Origin: JAXDLK01 sp034666665
GTDB taxonomy: Bacteria; Desulfobacterota; Binatia; JACPRU01
Assembly (NCBI GenBank): GCA_034666665.1
Contig: JAXDLK010000312.1
Span: 1 to 27,382 of the forward strand
Direction: 5' to 3'
Length of the DNA: 27,382 nt
The translations under genes and the position numbers were made by a program. Of this stretch, positions 1 to 7,372 are shown piece after piece; the stretch's first letter is position 1, and each line of letters opens with the position of its first letter. Below the pieces are notes generated by a model, which worked only from the letters and a program-made list of their open reading frames with translations, was not told the origin of the DNA and did no database searches.

Positions 1-600
1 GGCGTCTTCGGCGAGCAGGCCTGGTACGACTACAGCTCGCTGCTCGCGCTGCTCGACCGCCGCATCCCGGGCTTTCGCCGCCGGCACGTGCGCTGGATGA
101 AGCGCCTCGGTCTCGACCGCCGGTCGCGTGAGCGCGTGATCCTCGACCACTACATCGATCCCGGACAGATGGTGTCGATCGAGAAGGACTGGCCGCAGTG
201 GAGCCGTGTGCTGCTCCAGATCCGTGATCTCGCGCGCTCCCGCGGCGCCGCGGTCCTGTTCGTCGTCTTCCCGATCGACACGCGCATCGCCGAGCATGCG
301 TCCGAAACCGCGCCCATTCTCACGCGCTTCGCGGCCGAGAACGACATCCCCCTCCTCGACCTGGTGAAGGTCTTCGCCGAGAGCCGAGAGCCGGTGCTGA
401 TCGACTACACCCATCCGAACGCGATCGGGCATCGCCTCGCGGCGAAGGCGATCGCCGACGCGATCCTCGAGCGCTTCGCCGACTCGCGCGGAGCGGCCGC
501 CGCGCATGTCCCAGCCAGGAGCGGGTTGCGCGAGTCGCGGGCACGTGACATCAGCGGCGAATTTTCCGGCGGGGAAACCGCCTTCAGGGAGGTTCGATGA
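1..600 (+). CDS. SGNH/GDSL-type hydrolase, C-terminal part (5' truncated)
   Basis: The reading frame is open from the first base, so the gene begins outside the window; about 199 residues are visible. Near residues 135-147 the protein has DYTHPNAIGH, which matches block V (Asp-x-x-His, here followed by PN..GH) of SGNH/GDSL esterases and acyltransferases. Before it are an alternating beta-strand/helix pattern and the strand AVLFVVFPID, as expected of this fold. The nucleophile Ser block would lie upstream and is not visible. After the domain comes a low-complexity tail of about 40 residues. The stop overlaps the start of the next gene as ATGA, so the two are probably co-translated. Such domains often de-esterify or acylate exported polysaccharides, which would suit the glycan genes nearby. 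The family call is fairly firm; the substrate is unknown. Confidence 0.7.
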   Translation, partial: GVFGEQAWYDYSSLLALLDRRIPGFRRRHVRWMKRLGLDRRSRERVILDHYIDPGQMVSIEKDWPQWSRVLLQIRDLARSRGAAVLFVVFPIDTRIAEHASETAPILTRFAAENDIPLLDLVKVFAESREPVLIDYTHPNAIGHRLAAKAIADAILERFADSRGAAAAHVPARSGLRESRARDISGEFSGGETAFREVR

Positions 601-1751
601 TTGCGAAATCCAAGCGGACGATCTCGGCGGCCGCCGTGCTCGTGGCGCTCACCGGCACGGCAAACGCGGGTCCCGAGGACGCCGACTCCGTCGGCCTTCG
701 CGATCCGGAGACGTTGCGGTTCGCCCTGAAGGTCGAGAACGCCGGCGGCCCCGCCGACGTCGATTTCCAGTTCGGCAGGCCGGCGACGGCGCAGCTGCCG
801 ATCGCCGGCGACTGGGACGGCGATGGGGTGGACACCGTCGGCGTGTACAGCCCGAGCAAGGGACGCTTCCAGCTTCGCCTGCGAAACACCGCAGGGCCGG
901 TCGACATCGACATCGAGGTGGGTCCGGACGGGCTCCTGCCCGTCGCCGGCGACTGGGACGGTGACGGCGAGGATTCCGTCGGCGTCTTCGATCCCGACTC
1001 CGGTGAGTTCCTGCTGCGGAATCCCTTGACCTCGGGCGACGACGGGACGAGCGCCTCGCTCGCGGAATGGCAGCCGGGGTTCCTGCCGATCGCCGGCGAC
1101 TGGAACGGCGACGGCACCGACTCGATCGGCCTCTACGATCCGGCGACCGGCCGCTTCTTGACCACGAACCGGAACGTGCTCGGCGCCACTGCCACCAAGG
1201 ATTTCACTTTCGGCCCTGGCGGAGCCGACTTCCTGCCGATCGCCGGCGATTGGGATGGGAACGGCCGTGACTCGGCCGGACTCTACAAGCAGTCGACCGG
1301 CGCGTTCCGCCTCCGCAATCGGCTCTCCCGCGGGAAGGCGGACATGGCGTTCAGCGTCGACGGCGCGGGTGAGAACTGGCTCCCGGTGGCTGGCAGGTTC
1401 CGCGGGGTGGTGATCGAGCGCGATTCCACGGACGGGCCCGAGGGTTTCCTGTGGAAACCGGTCTCGGACGGCGGCGGTGGCGTGTTCAACGGCAAGCTCG
1501 CGCTGGCAATGGACGAGGCGGTCAACGGCAAGACGTCGCGCGTCGAGGTCCACAGCGCGAACCCGCCGAGCGGGAGCACCCTTCTCGAGCGCGGCATCTT
1601 CCGCGGGAACGCCGACGGTGGCCCGCGGGAGGTCTGGCGTTACGTCCACACGGGATGCTTCTTCGGGAAGAACGTCTGGGCCATGGTGTACCTGAAGACC
1701 GGCGAGATCCTCGCGTATCCGATTCCGGATGGCTGCGAGCGCATCGACTGA
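597..1751 (+). CDS. Secreted FG-GAP/VCBS-like repeat protein
   Basis: The 384-residue product starts with a typical signal peptide: basic residues, a hydrophobic stretch, and a likely cleavage after ANA near residue 24. The mature part holds four clear repeats of about 45-50 residues, each containing LP(I/V)AGDW(D/N)G(D/N)G, and a fifth degenerate one (LPVAGRFRG). The D-x-D/N-x-D-G pattern resembles the calcium-binding loops of FG-GAP/VCBS beta-propeller blades. The last ~100 residues are a different, non-repetitive domain with two cysteines near the C-terminus, which I do not recognise. The ATG is preceded by a strong Shine-Dalgarno AGGGAGG at 586-592 with a 4-base spacer, and it overlaps the upstream stop (ATGA). 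An extracellular or surface role is inferred; the ligand is unknown. Confidence 0.85.
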   Translation: MIAKSKRTISAAAVLVALTGTANAGPEDADSVGLRDPETLRFALKVENAGGPADVDFQFGRPATAQLPIAGDWDGDGVDTVGVYSPSKGRFQLRLRNTAGPVDIDIEVGPDGLLPVAGDWDGDGEDSVGVFDPDSGEFLLRNPLTSGDDGTSASLAEWQPGFLPIAGDWNGDGTDSIGLYDPATGRFLTTNRNVLGATATKDFTFGPGGADFLPIAGDWDGNGRDSAGLYKQSTGAFRLRNRLSRGKADMAFSVDGAGENWLPVAGRFRGVVIERDSTDGPEGFLWKPVSDGGGGVFNGKLALAMDEAVNGKTSRVEVHSANPPSGSTLLERGIFRGNADGGPREVWRYVHTGCFFGKNVWAMVYLKTGEILAYPIPDGCERID

Positions 1752-1757
1752 GAGAAT

Positions 1758-1836
1758 GGGGCGGGAGTCTTTCGCGATCGGTCGGGGCGAATCAGCGGCC
1801 CGCTGACCGGCGAGAAAAGACTCCCCGACCCCTTTT
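1758..1836. repeat. Palindromic element P1 between convergent genes, possible bidirectional terminator
   Basis: The 83-base gap between the FG-GAP protein and the convergent methyltransferase is almost entirely an imperfect inverted repeat. The left arm (1758-1783, GGGGCGGGAGTCTTT...) pairs with the right arm (1805-1832, ...AAAGACTCCCCGACCCC). The centre (1792-1806) is a perfect 7-base palindrome, TCAGCGG-C-CCGCTGA. The right arm runs into TTTT, which also forms part of the methyltransferase TAA stop. On the plus strand this resembles an intrinsic terminator. The right arm recurs in inverted orientation at 15036-15068, so it is also a dispersed repeat. Confidence 0.75.
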
Positions 1837-2620
1837 ACAGCCGGCGCGCCTTGACGATCAGCGCGTAGCCGCGCGCCGGAACCAGCCGATCGAGGCGCGT
1901 GAAGAGCCGGAGCAGCGGATAAACGCGCGACAGCAGCCGGAACTCCCGCTCGAACCGCGCGAGGTCGTTCGCGCTGACGACCGTGCCCTTCTCGCTTTCC
2001 CGCCCCGGGCCACCGGACTTCCGCGCGTAGGCCCAGTTGAGCGCGACGTCGAGGATCTCCGAGAACACCTTCGAGTACGTCGCGTTTGCCACCATCTCGA
2101 ATCGGCCGTCCAGCAGCGACTGGATCTCGCCTAGGTCGTACCCCGGCCGCAGGTGACCATGCCATTCGTCGGTGAGGCCGAGCACGTTCCGCAACGGGCG
2201 ACCGACGCTCCAGGGCTTCCTGTGCGGGACGTTGAGCACGAGCTCGCCGCCGGCGCGAGTCACGCGCGCGAGCTCGGCGACGAAGGCGGCGTCGTCTCGA
2301 ACGTGCTCGAGCATGTCGATGACGACCACGAGATCGAAGCTGCCGTCGGCGAACGGGAGCGTCGCGCCATCCGTCCGGTGAACGTCGCTGCCGACGACGG
2401 CACGGATCGCCTCCACCGCCTTCTCGGCGAGATCCGCGCTCGACCAGCGGCCGCCGCGGCGGCGGAGAAGCAAGCTCAAGACGCCGTTGTCGGAGCCGAG
2501 GTCGAGGCAGGTCTTGCCGTCGACGTCGCCGACGAAGCGGACGAGGGCGCGGTACTTCGCCTGCTTCAGCACCGACTTGTCGAAGAGCGCGAGCGCGCGC
2601 TCCGGCGCGTCTCCGGTCAT
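1835..2620 (-). CDS. Class I SAM-dependent methyltransferase
   Basis: The 261-residue protein has SAM-binding motif I as LDLGSDNG (residues 39-46). Motif II/III regions follow (FDLVVVIDMLEHV), typical of the Methyltransf_11/25 families. A glycine-rich strand then leads into LVLNVPH. The C-terminal ~90 residues look like a family-specific cap. It is the last gene of the minus-strand block, and its ATG overlaps the stop of the GlpD-like gene as ATGA. Company with glycosyltransferases suggests methylation of a sugar or lipid-linked glycan intermediate, but the acceptor cannot be read from the sequence. The TAA stop lies in palindrome P1. Confidence 0.85.
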   Translation of the reverse strand: MTGDAPERALALFDKSVLKQAKYRALVRFVGDVDGKTCLDLGSDNGVLSLLLRRRGGRWSSADLAEKAVEAIRAVVGSDVHRTDGATLPFADGSFDLVVVIDMLEHVRDDAAFVAELARVTRAGGELVLNVPHRKPWSVGRPLRNVLGLTDEWHGHLRPGYDLGEIQSLLDGRFEMVANATYSKVFSEILDVALNWAYARKSGGPGRESEKGTVVSANDLARFEREFRLLSRVYPLLRLFTRLDRLVPARGYALIVKARRL

Positions 2621-4281
2621 CGGATCGCCGCCGTCGCGGCGAGCGACACCGGCCGCGCGTGACGTTTCTCGACGAGCGTGCGGTCGACGTCCTCGACCTC
2701 ACGCGTCCGCCGCGCGGAATCCCAGCCGAGCTCTGCGCCGAGGATCCGCGATGCCTCGTCGAGCGCCGCCGCACCGGGATGTCCGGCCGCGGCCAGAGCC
2801 GTCCGCCGGAAGACGACGTCCGAGAGCCGCACCGCCATCTCGGCGCGGGCCGCATGGACGATCTCCGCGCCGACGACCTCGCTGGAGCCGTTGATCGACC
2901 GGGCGAGCGAGGGCGAGCTTGCGGCAATCTCCAGCACTCGCTGGTAGTCGGTGCCGTAGCGCTCGACGAGCCGCCGGACGACGTGTTCCCCGACCGCCTC
3001 CGGCTGCCGTTCGATCGCGCGCGCGAGATAGTCGTGGAGATGGTCCATGTCTCCGCCGCGGAGCGGCGTCGAGGCGCTCGCGCATGCAGCGCGCCGCCCG
3101 AGCCGAGCGCATGCGCGGTCGACGACCTCCTCGGCGACGCCGCGCGCGGTCGTGTACTTGACCCCGGTCACGGTGACGACGCCGTCGGCACGCTCGTCGA
3201 CCCGATGCCGGCGCCCGAGCTCGATTTCGCTTGCCTGGCCGTCTCCGATGATCGGCACGAGCCCCGAGTGGACGAAGGAGACGTCGTCGAACGTGAGCCC
3301 GAGCGCCGGCTGCGCCGCGTCGACCTCGGCGACGAACGCGGCGACCTCCGCGCTCGTCACCGCCATCGAATCGGGGTCGCCCGCGAACGGCAAATAGGCG
3401 GTACCGATCAATGTCCGCTGCCCCCACGGCACCAAGAAGTAGAGTCGGCCCCTTCCGCGGGTCCTGCTCCGGCTCGATACGCCGAGCGCATGATCGAATC
3501 CGATCGGGCGGGTGACCACGTTCATCGCCCGGGCCCAGCGGACGGGCTCGCCGTTGCCGTCGAGCGCGCGACGCGCCCACGGCCCGGCCGCGTCGACGAC
3601 CACCCGAGCACGGACGTCGAGGTCGCCGCCGCCGATGCGATCGCGGGCGCGGACCCCGATCGCGCGATCGCCGGAGCGCAGCACCCCGACCGCTTCGACG
3701 TAGTTCGCCAGCGCCGCGCCGTGATCGGCGGCGGAGAGGACGGTGGCGAGCAGCAGGCGCTCCGAGTCCTGCATCACGCAGTCGTACCAGATCGCGCCGC
3801 CGGTGAGACCGTCCTCGACGATCCCCGGCGACAGCCGCAGACACTCCTCTCGGCTCACGACGCGGCCGCCGAGCAGGCGCCGCGATGGGTCGCGCGAGCG
3901 GTTGCGATCGAAGCTCACCAGGTCGTTCAGCTTGAGCGCGACCCACAGGGCCTCGCGGCCGTGGAGACCGTGGCCGTAGAGCGGCATCAGGAACGGGAAC
4001 GGCCGCACCAGGTGAGGCGCGATCGCCAGCAGGATCGACCGCTCCGCGATCGAGGCGCGCATGCGGACGAAGTCCAGGTGCTGCAGGTAGCGAAGGCCTC
4101 CGTGGATGATCTTCAGGCTGTTCGCCGACGTGGCGTGGCCGAAGTCTCCGCTGTCGATCGCGGCGACGGAGAGCCCGCGAAGCGCCGCATCGCGCGCGAT
4201 CGACGCGCCGTAGATGCCGGCGCCGACGACGGCGACGTCGAACGTCTCGCGTGCGAGGCGGCCGAGGTCGCGGCGCATCAC
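2617..4281 (-). CDS. glpD: FAD-dependent glycerol-3-phosphate dehydrogenase/oxidase-like protein
   Basis: GlpD-type enzymes oxidise sn-glycerol 3-phosphate to dihydroxyacetone phosphate at the membrane. The 554-residue length fits the family. The N-terminus has the Rossmann FAD motif VVGAGIYGAS (about residues 18-27), followed by SANSLKIIHGGLRYLQ, a close match to the GlpD signature region. A C-terminal helical domain of DAO_C type follows. The start is GTG at 4281 (GTGA overlap with the GT4 stop) or ATG at 4278; the junction reads GTGATG. Its position between a glycosyltransferase and a methyltransferase is unusual for central glycerol metabolism and hints at a role in a glycerol-phosphate-containing glycan. 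That role is inference; the enzyme family call is firm. Confidence 0.85.
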   Translation of the reverse strand: MMRRDLGRLARETFDVAVVGAGIYGASIARDAALRGLSVAAIDSGDFGHATSANSLKIIHGGLRYLQHLDFVRMRASIAERSILLAIAPHLVRPFPFLMPLYGHGLHGREALWVALKLNDLVSFDRNRSRDPSRRLLGGRVVSREECLRLSPGIVEDGLTGGAIWYDCVMQDSERLLLATVLSAADHGAALANYVEAVGVLRSGDRAIGVRARDRIGGGDLDVRARVVVDAAGPWARRALDGNGEPVRWARAMNVVTRPIGFDHALGVSSRSRTRGRGRLYFLVPWGQRTLIGTAYLPFAGDPDSMAVTSAEVAAFVAEVDAAQPALGLTFDDVSFVHSGLVPIIGDGQASEIELGRRHRVDERADGVVTVTGVKYTTARGVAEEVVDRACARLGRRAACASASTPLRGGDMDHLHDYLARAIERQPEAVGEHVVRRLVERYGTDYQRVLEIAASSPSLARSINGSSEVVGAEIVHAARAEMAVRLSDVVFRRTALAAAGHPGAAALDEASRILGAELGWDSARRTREVEDVDRTLVEKRHARPVSLAATAAIR

Positions 4282-5477
4282 ACGGCTCCCCGCCGCGGCG
4301 CCCGCGCGACCCGGTCCTCGAGTGCTTCGAGGAACGCGAGGGCCTTGTCGCGGAAGATCCCGGGGCCGAACCGGGTCTCCGCGAGGCGGCGCGCGCGCGC
4401 GGCGATCGCTTCCCGGAGCTCGGGCGATTCCAGCAGCGCGAGGATCCCGCCCGCGATCCCTTCGGGCGACGGCTCTGCCAGCATCGCCTCCTCCGCGCTC
4501 ACCACCTGGGTGTGGACCGGCCGATCGGTCGCGACCAGCGGCTTTCCGGAGAGCAGATACGAGTAGAGCTTGAGCGGCGTGTTCGTTCCCTGACTTCGCG
4601 GCGACACCAGCACGTCGGCCGCCGCGAGGTACGCCGGCATCTCCGATTCCGGGCGGGCGCCCGTGATGACGACGCGGCCTCCGGCAGAGACCGCGAGCGC
4701 ACGCAGCGCCTCCACCTGCGGCACCTCCCCGCCGACGACGAGGAAGACGACCATCGGCCTTCGTTCAAGGACGCGCGGCGCCGCCTGCACGAGCAGTTCG
4801 ACGCCTTGGTACGGCTCGAGGTTCCCGGTGTAGACCACGAGCTCCCCGGGCGGCAGGCTCCAGCGCCGCACCACCTCGGCGCGGGCCAGAGCCGCGTCGG
4901 CCGCGATGGCGACGTTCGGCGCATCCTCGATCTGGTGGATCGGCACGCCCGGCGCGAGCCGCCGCGCGCGCTCGCTCAGCGTGGCGCAGACGGTGACGGC
5001 GACCGCCGCTCGACGGAGCGCCCAGCGGTCGATTCCCGCCACCAGCGGCGCGAGGCCGCGCAGGTACCAGCCGCGGGCGATCCGCGTCTGCTCCTCGAGG
5101 TCCGAGTCCATGTCGTAGACGAACGGGATCCGCCGCCAGCGGCCGAGCAGCGCCGCGATCCACGCGCCCTCCTCGAATCCGTGAAGCGCGTCGTACCGTG
5201 TACCGTCTCGCAAGAGCGAGAACGCACGGGCGAGCACGAGGAGATCGAGCGGGAGCTTCAGAAGCGACGGTCCGATCGGCACTCGTCGCGCGAACGGCAG
5301 CCGAGCGGAACGGAGAATCCGCACCGACGCGGGCAGTCGCGGATCCTCGCCGAGGAAGTACGTGACCAGATCGATCTCGTGGCCGGCCCCGGCGGCGATC
5401 TCGGCCAGCCGCCGCACGTTCATCGGCGTGCCCCGCGTGCTGTAGAAGGGCTGTGGGGCGATCCACAGGAGCTTCAT
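4278..5477 (-). CDS. Glycosyltransferase family 4 (GT-B fold)
   Basis: The 399-residue protein has the two-Rossmann GT-B layout. The N-terminal acceptor domain begins MKLLWIAPQPF and has the RGTPMNVRRLAE loop typical of GT4 enzymes. The donor domain contains VVYTGNLEPYQGVELL. Around residues 290-315 is SPRSQGTNTPLKLYSYL followed by SGKPLVATD, matching the E-x7-E-like donor-binding region; the first acidic residue is replaced by a Ser-Pro-Arg segment. It probably transfers a sugar from a nucleotide-sugar donor in the cytoplasm. ATG overlaps the upstream stop (ATGA), and its own stop overlaps the GlpD-like start. Donor and acceptor are unknown. Confidence 0.9.
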   Translation of the reverse strand: MKLLWIAPQPFYSTRGTPMNVRRLAEIAAGAGHEIDLVTYFLGEDPRLPASVRILRSARLPFARRVPIGPSLLKLPLDLLVLARAFSLLRDGTRYDALHGFEEGAWIAALLGRWRRIPFVYDMDSDLEEQTRIARGWYLRGLAPLVAGIDRWALRRAAVAVTVCATLSERARRLAPGVPIHQIEDAPNVAIAADAALARAEVVRRWSLPPGELVVYTGNLEPYQGVELLVQAAPRVLERRPMVVFLVVGGEVPQVEALRALAVSAGGRVVITGARPESEMPAYLAAADVLVSPRSQGTNTPLKLYSYLLSGKPLVATDRPVHTQVVSAEEAMLAEPSPEGIAGGILALLESPELREAIAARARRLAETRFGPGIFRDKALAFLEALEDRVARAPRRGAV

Positions 5478-7372
5478 CGGGCTCGGTCGGCTCCTGTATC
5501 AGATGCGGCCGCCGGGGAAACTCCGGAGCCCCGCCAGAGCGAGACCTCCGCGATCGACCAGTCGAAGACCGGATCGCCGTCGAGCTCGACGAAGCGGATG
5601 CGGCGCGCGCGCCGCGGCGCGAAATCGAGGACGACGTACCGTCCCTGGACCTCGGGCCGCGGATCGGATGCCACGCGCACCCACTCGCCGCCACCGGTGG
5701 CGACCTCCACCGCCACCGCTCGCGGGTAGTCCGTGCGCCACGTGCCGCCGTCGAGCACGGCGCGGCGGAGCCCCTCGACTTCGCGGCCGAGGTCGATCTC
5801 GTACTCGAGGCCGGGATGCTGCGGCCCGCCGCTTCCCCAGCGCGTGTCCGCTCGATCGTCGAGCGCGGCCGACTCCGGAAGCACCGCGGGGTTCGCGCCG
5901 TTCGACCTCGCGAGCCAGCCATCCGACGGCACCCGTTCGAGCCCGGCGAAATCCGCGAGCGCCCGCGGCACGCTCAGGCGCCAAGACGCGGGCGGCGCGA
6001 GCGGCGCCAGCCACGCCCAGGGGATCTCCTCCGTAGGCGGTCTCTCGAGGAACTCGACCGCATCGAGATCGAGCTTCCGCGCCTCCTGCCAGAACGCCTC
6101 GGTCCAGAACGTGTTCGGGCGAACCGGAAGAAAGCGAACGAACGCGACGAGCGCCCGCGGCTCGAGGTTCGCGAAGCGCGCCGACGGATGCTCCTCGAGG
6201 CGCATCGCCAGCGGCGCAAAGGCGAGCGGCCATGCGAGCACGCGGAGCTCGCCGGCCCCCGGCGGAGCCGCGGACGCAGCCGAGCCGGACGCGAACGCAC
6301 CGGCCGGTGGCGCCGACGCGAGACCCGCGGAGACGGCCACGGCGGCCAGGATCACCGCCGCGATCACGCCTGTCCGTGGCGGCGCCAGCTGCGACAACGC
6401 GCGAGCCCCGGACGCGATCAGGACCGCGGCGGCGCCCACCACGAAGACGATCGGCACCATGTGCTCGCCGCCGTCCGGCACCCAGCGGAACGGACGGAGC
6501 GGAGGAATTCGCCAGCCGGCGAGGATCGCACCGTCGAGCGATGCCCACACGAGCACGAGCGCAGCGAACGCCGCACCGCGGGCGCTCCGTTCGCGCGCAG
6601 CCGCGGTGATCGCCGCCAAAGCGAAAGCAGCGAGGCAGGCGAGCTCCACGAATCGCGCCTGCGCCAGCCATTCCGAGGCCGTGGCGGTCCGCGCGGCCTC
6701 GCCGAGCGTCGCCCACGCCGGAGGCGGCGTTGCCGTCGGCCAGGCGAACGAGAGGATCACGGTGGCGAGCAGCAGGACCGCGGCGGCGCCGTGCTCACGC
6801 GACCGCGGACCGGCGAGGAGCGTGAACACCGCGACCAGCGGAAGCGCGGCGCGGAAGTACAGCTCGCTTCCGAGACGCAGGAGGACCAGCGCCAGCAGCG
6901 TTCCGGCCGCGATCGGTGCCGTGGGAGACCGGGCGAGCGCCACGAGGCCCCAGCCGAAGAGCACCAGCCAGGGCGAAGGCGTCCACAGCGGGTGGCCGAG
7001 CCGCTCGAGCGGCGACAGCGCGATCGCGAACGCAGCAGCGCCCGCGCCGGACCAGCCCGCCGGAGCTCCACTCCAGGCGATCGCAGCGAAGTACGAGAAG
7101 AAGACCACCATCAAGCCGAGCGCGTGCTCGACCAGGAATGACGTGGCCCGATCGGAGATCACGGCGGCCGGAGCGCGGAGCAAGGGGTCGAACCGCTCGC
7201 GGCCGAGCGTGCCCGTGTCGTCGTGCGCGAGGAGAAACGAGCCCGAACCGCCGCCGGAGACATGAGTCGCTCTCGCGGAATCGCGCTCGACCACGTGCGT
7301 GCCGACGGCGGTGACCGCGATCGCCAGCAGGAGCGAGAGCGCGAGCCCTCCGAGCACGGCGAGTCGCGTCAC
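5474..7372 (-). CDS. Multi-pass membrane protein with C-terminal discoidin-like domain
   Basis: Translation from GTG at 7372, which overlaps the upstream stop as GTGA, gives 632 residues; the open frame upstream of this is only antisense noise. There is an N-terminal hydrophobic segment, a periplasmic-looking loop with HDDTG, then about ten hydrophobic spans to near residue 330. Next comes a soluble region. The last ~150 residues (including GLEYEIDLGREVEGL and VFDWSIAEVSLW) have the strand pattern of F5/8 type C (discoidin-like) carbohydrate-binding domains. I do not recognise a named family for the membrane part. A GT-C-like enzyme or glycan-binding partner is plausible because it sits between another large membrane protein and a GT4. 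The role is inferred. Confidence 0.75.
   Translation of the reverse strand: MTRLAVLGGLALSLLLAIAVTAVGTHVVERDSARATHVSGGGSGSFLLAHDDTGTLGRERFDPLLRAPAAVISDRATSFLVEHALGLMVVFFSYFAAIAWSGAPAGWSGAGAAAFAIALSPLERLGHPLWTPSPWLVLFGWGLVALARSPTAPIAAGTLLALVLLRLGSELYFRAALPLVAVFTLLAGPRSREHGAAAVLLLATVILSFAWPTATPPPAWATLGEAARTATASEWLAQARFVELACLAAFALAAITAAARERSARGAAFAALVLVWASLDGAILAGWRIPPLRPFRWVPDGGEHMVPIVFVVGAAAVLIASGARALSQLAPPRTGVIAAVILAAVAVSAGLASAPPAGAFASGSAASAAPPGAGELRVLAWPLAFAPLAMRLEEHPSARFANLEPRALVAFVRFLPVRPNTFWTEAFWQEARKLDLDAVEFLERPPTEEIPWAWLAPLAPPASWRLSVPRALADFAGLERVPSDGWLARSNGANPAVLPESAALDDRADTRWGSGGPQHPGLEYEIDLGREVEGLRRAVLDGGTWRTDYPRAVAVEVATGGGEWVRVASDPRPEVQGRYVVLDFAPRRARRIRFVELDGDPVFDWSIAEVSLWRGSGVSPAAASDTGADRAR

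Noticed and set aside
790..1270. Regularly spaced similar DNA segments (CTGCCGATCGCCGGCGA) that could look like a CRISPR or tandem array
   Set aside because: They are in frame and encode the repeated LP(I/V)AGDW motif of a protein; no unique spacers of constant length.
405..2927. Long minus-strand open frame of about 840 codons antisense to the FG-GAP gene and out of frame with the methyltransferase
   Set aside because: Arg/Pro/Ala-rich shadow typical of GC-rich DNA; the two overlapping genes have clear domains and the shadow has none.
4251..7141. Several 490-560-codon plus-strand open frames opposite GT4 and the discoidin-domain gene
   Set aside because: Very Arg/Glu/His-rich with no domain pattern; antisense of well-supported genes.
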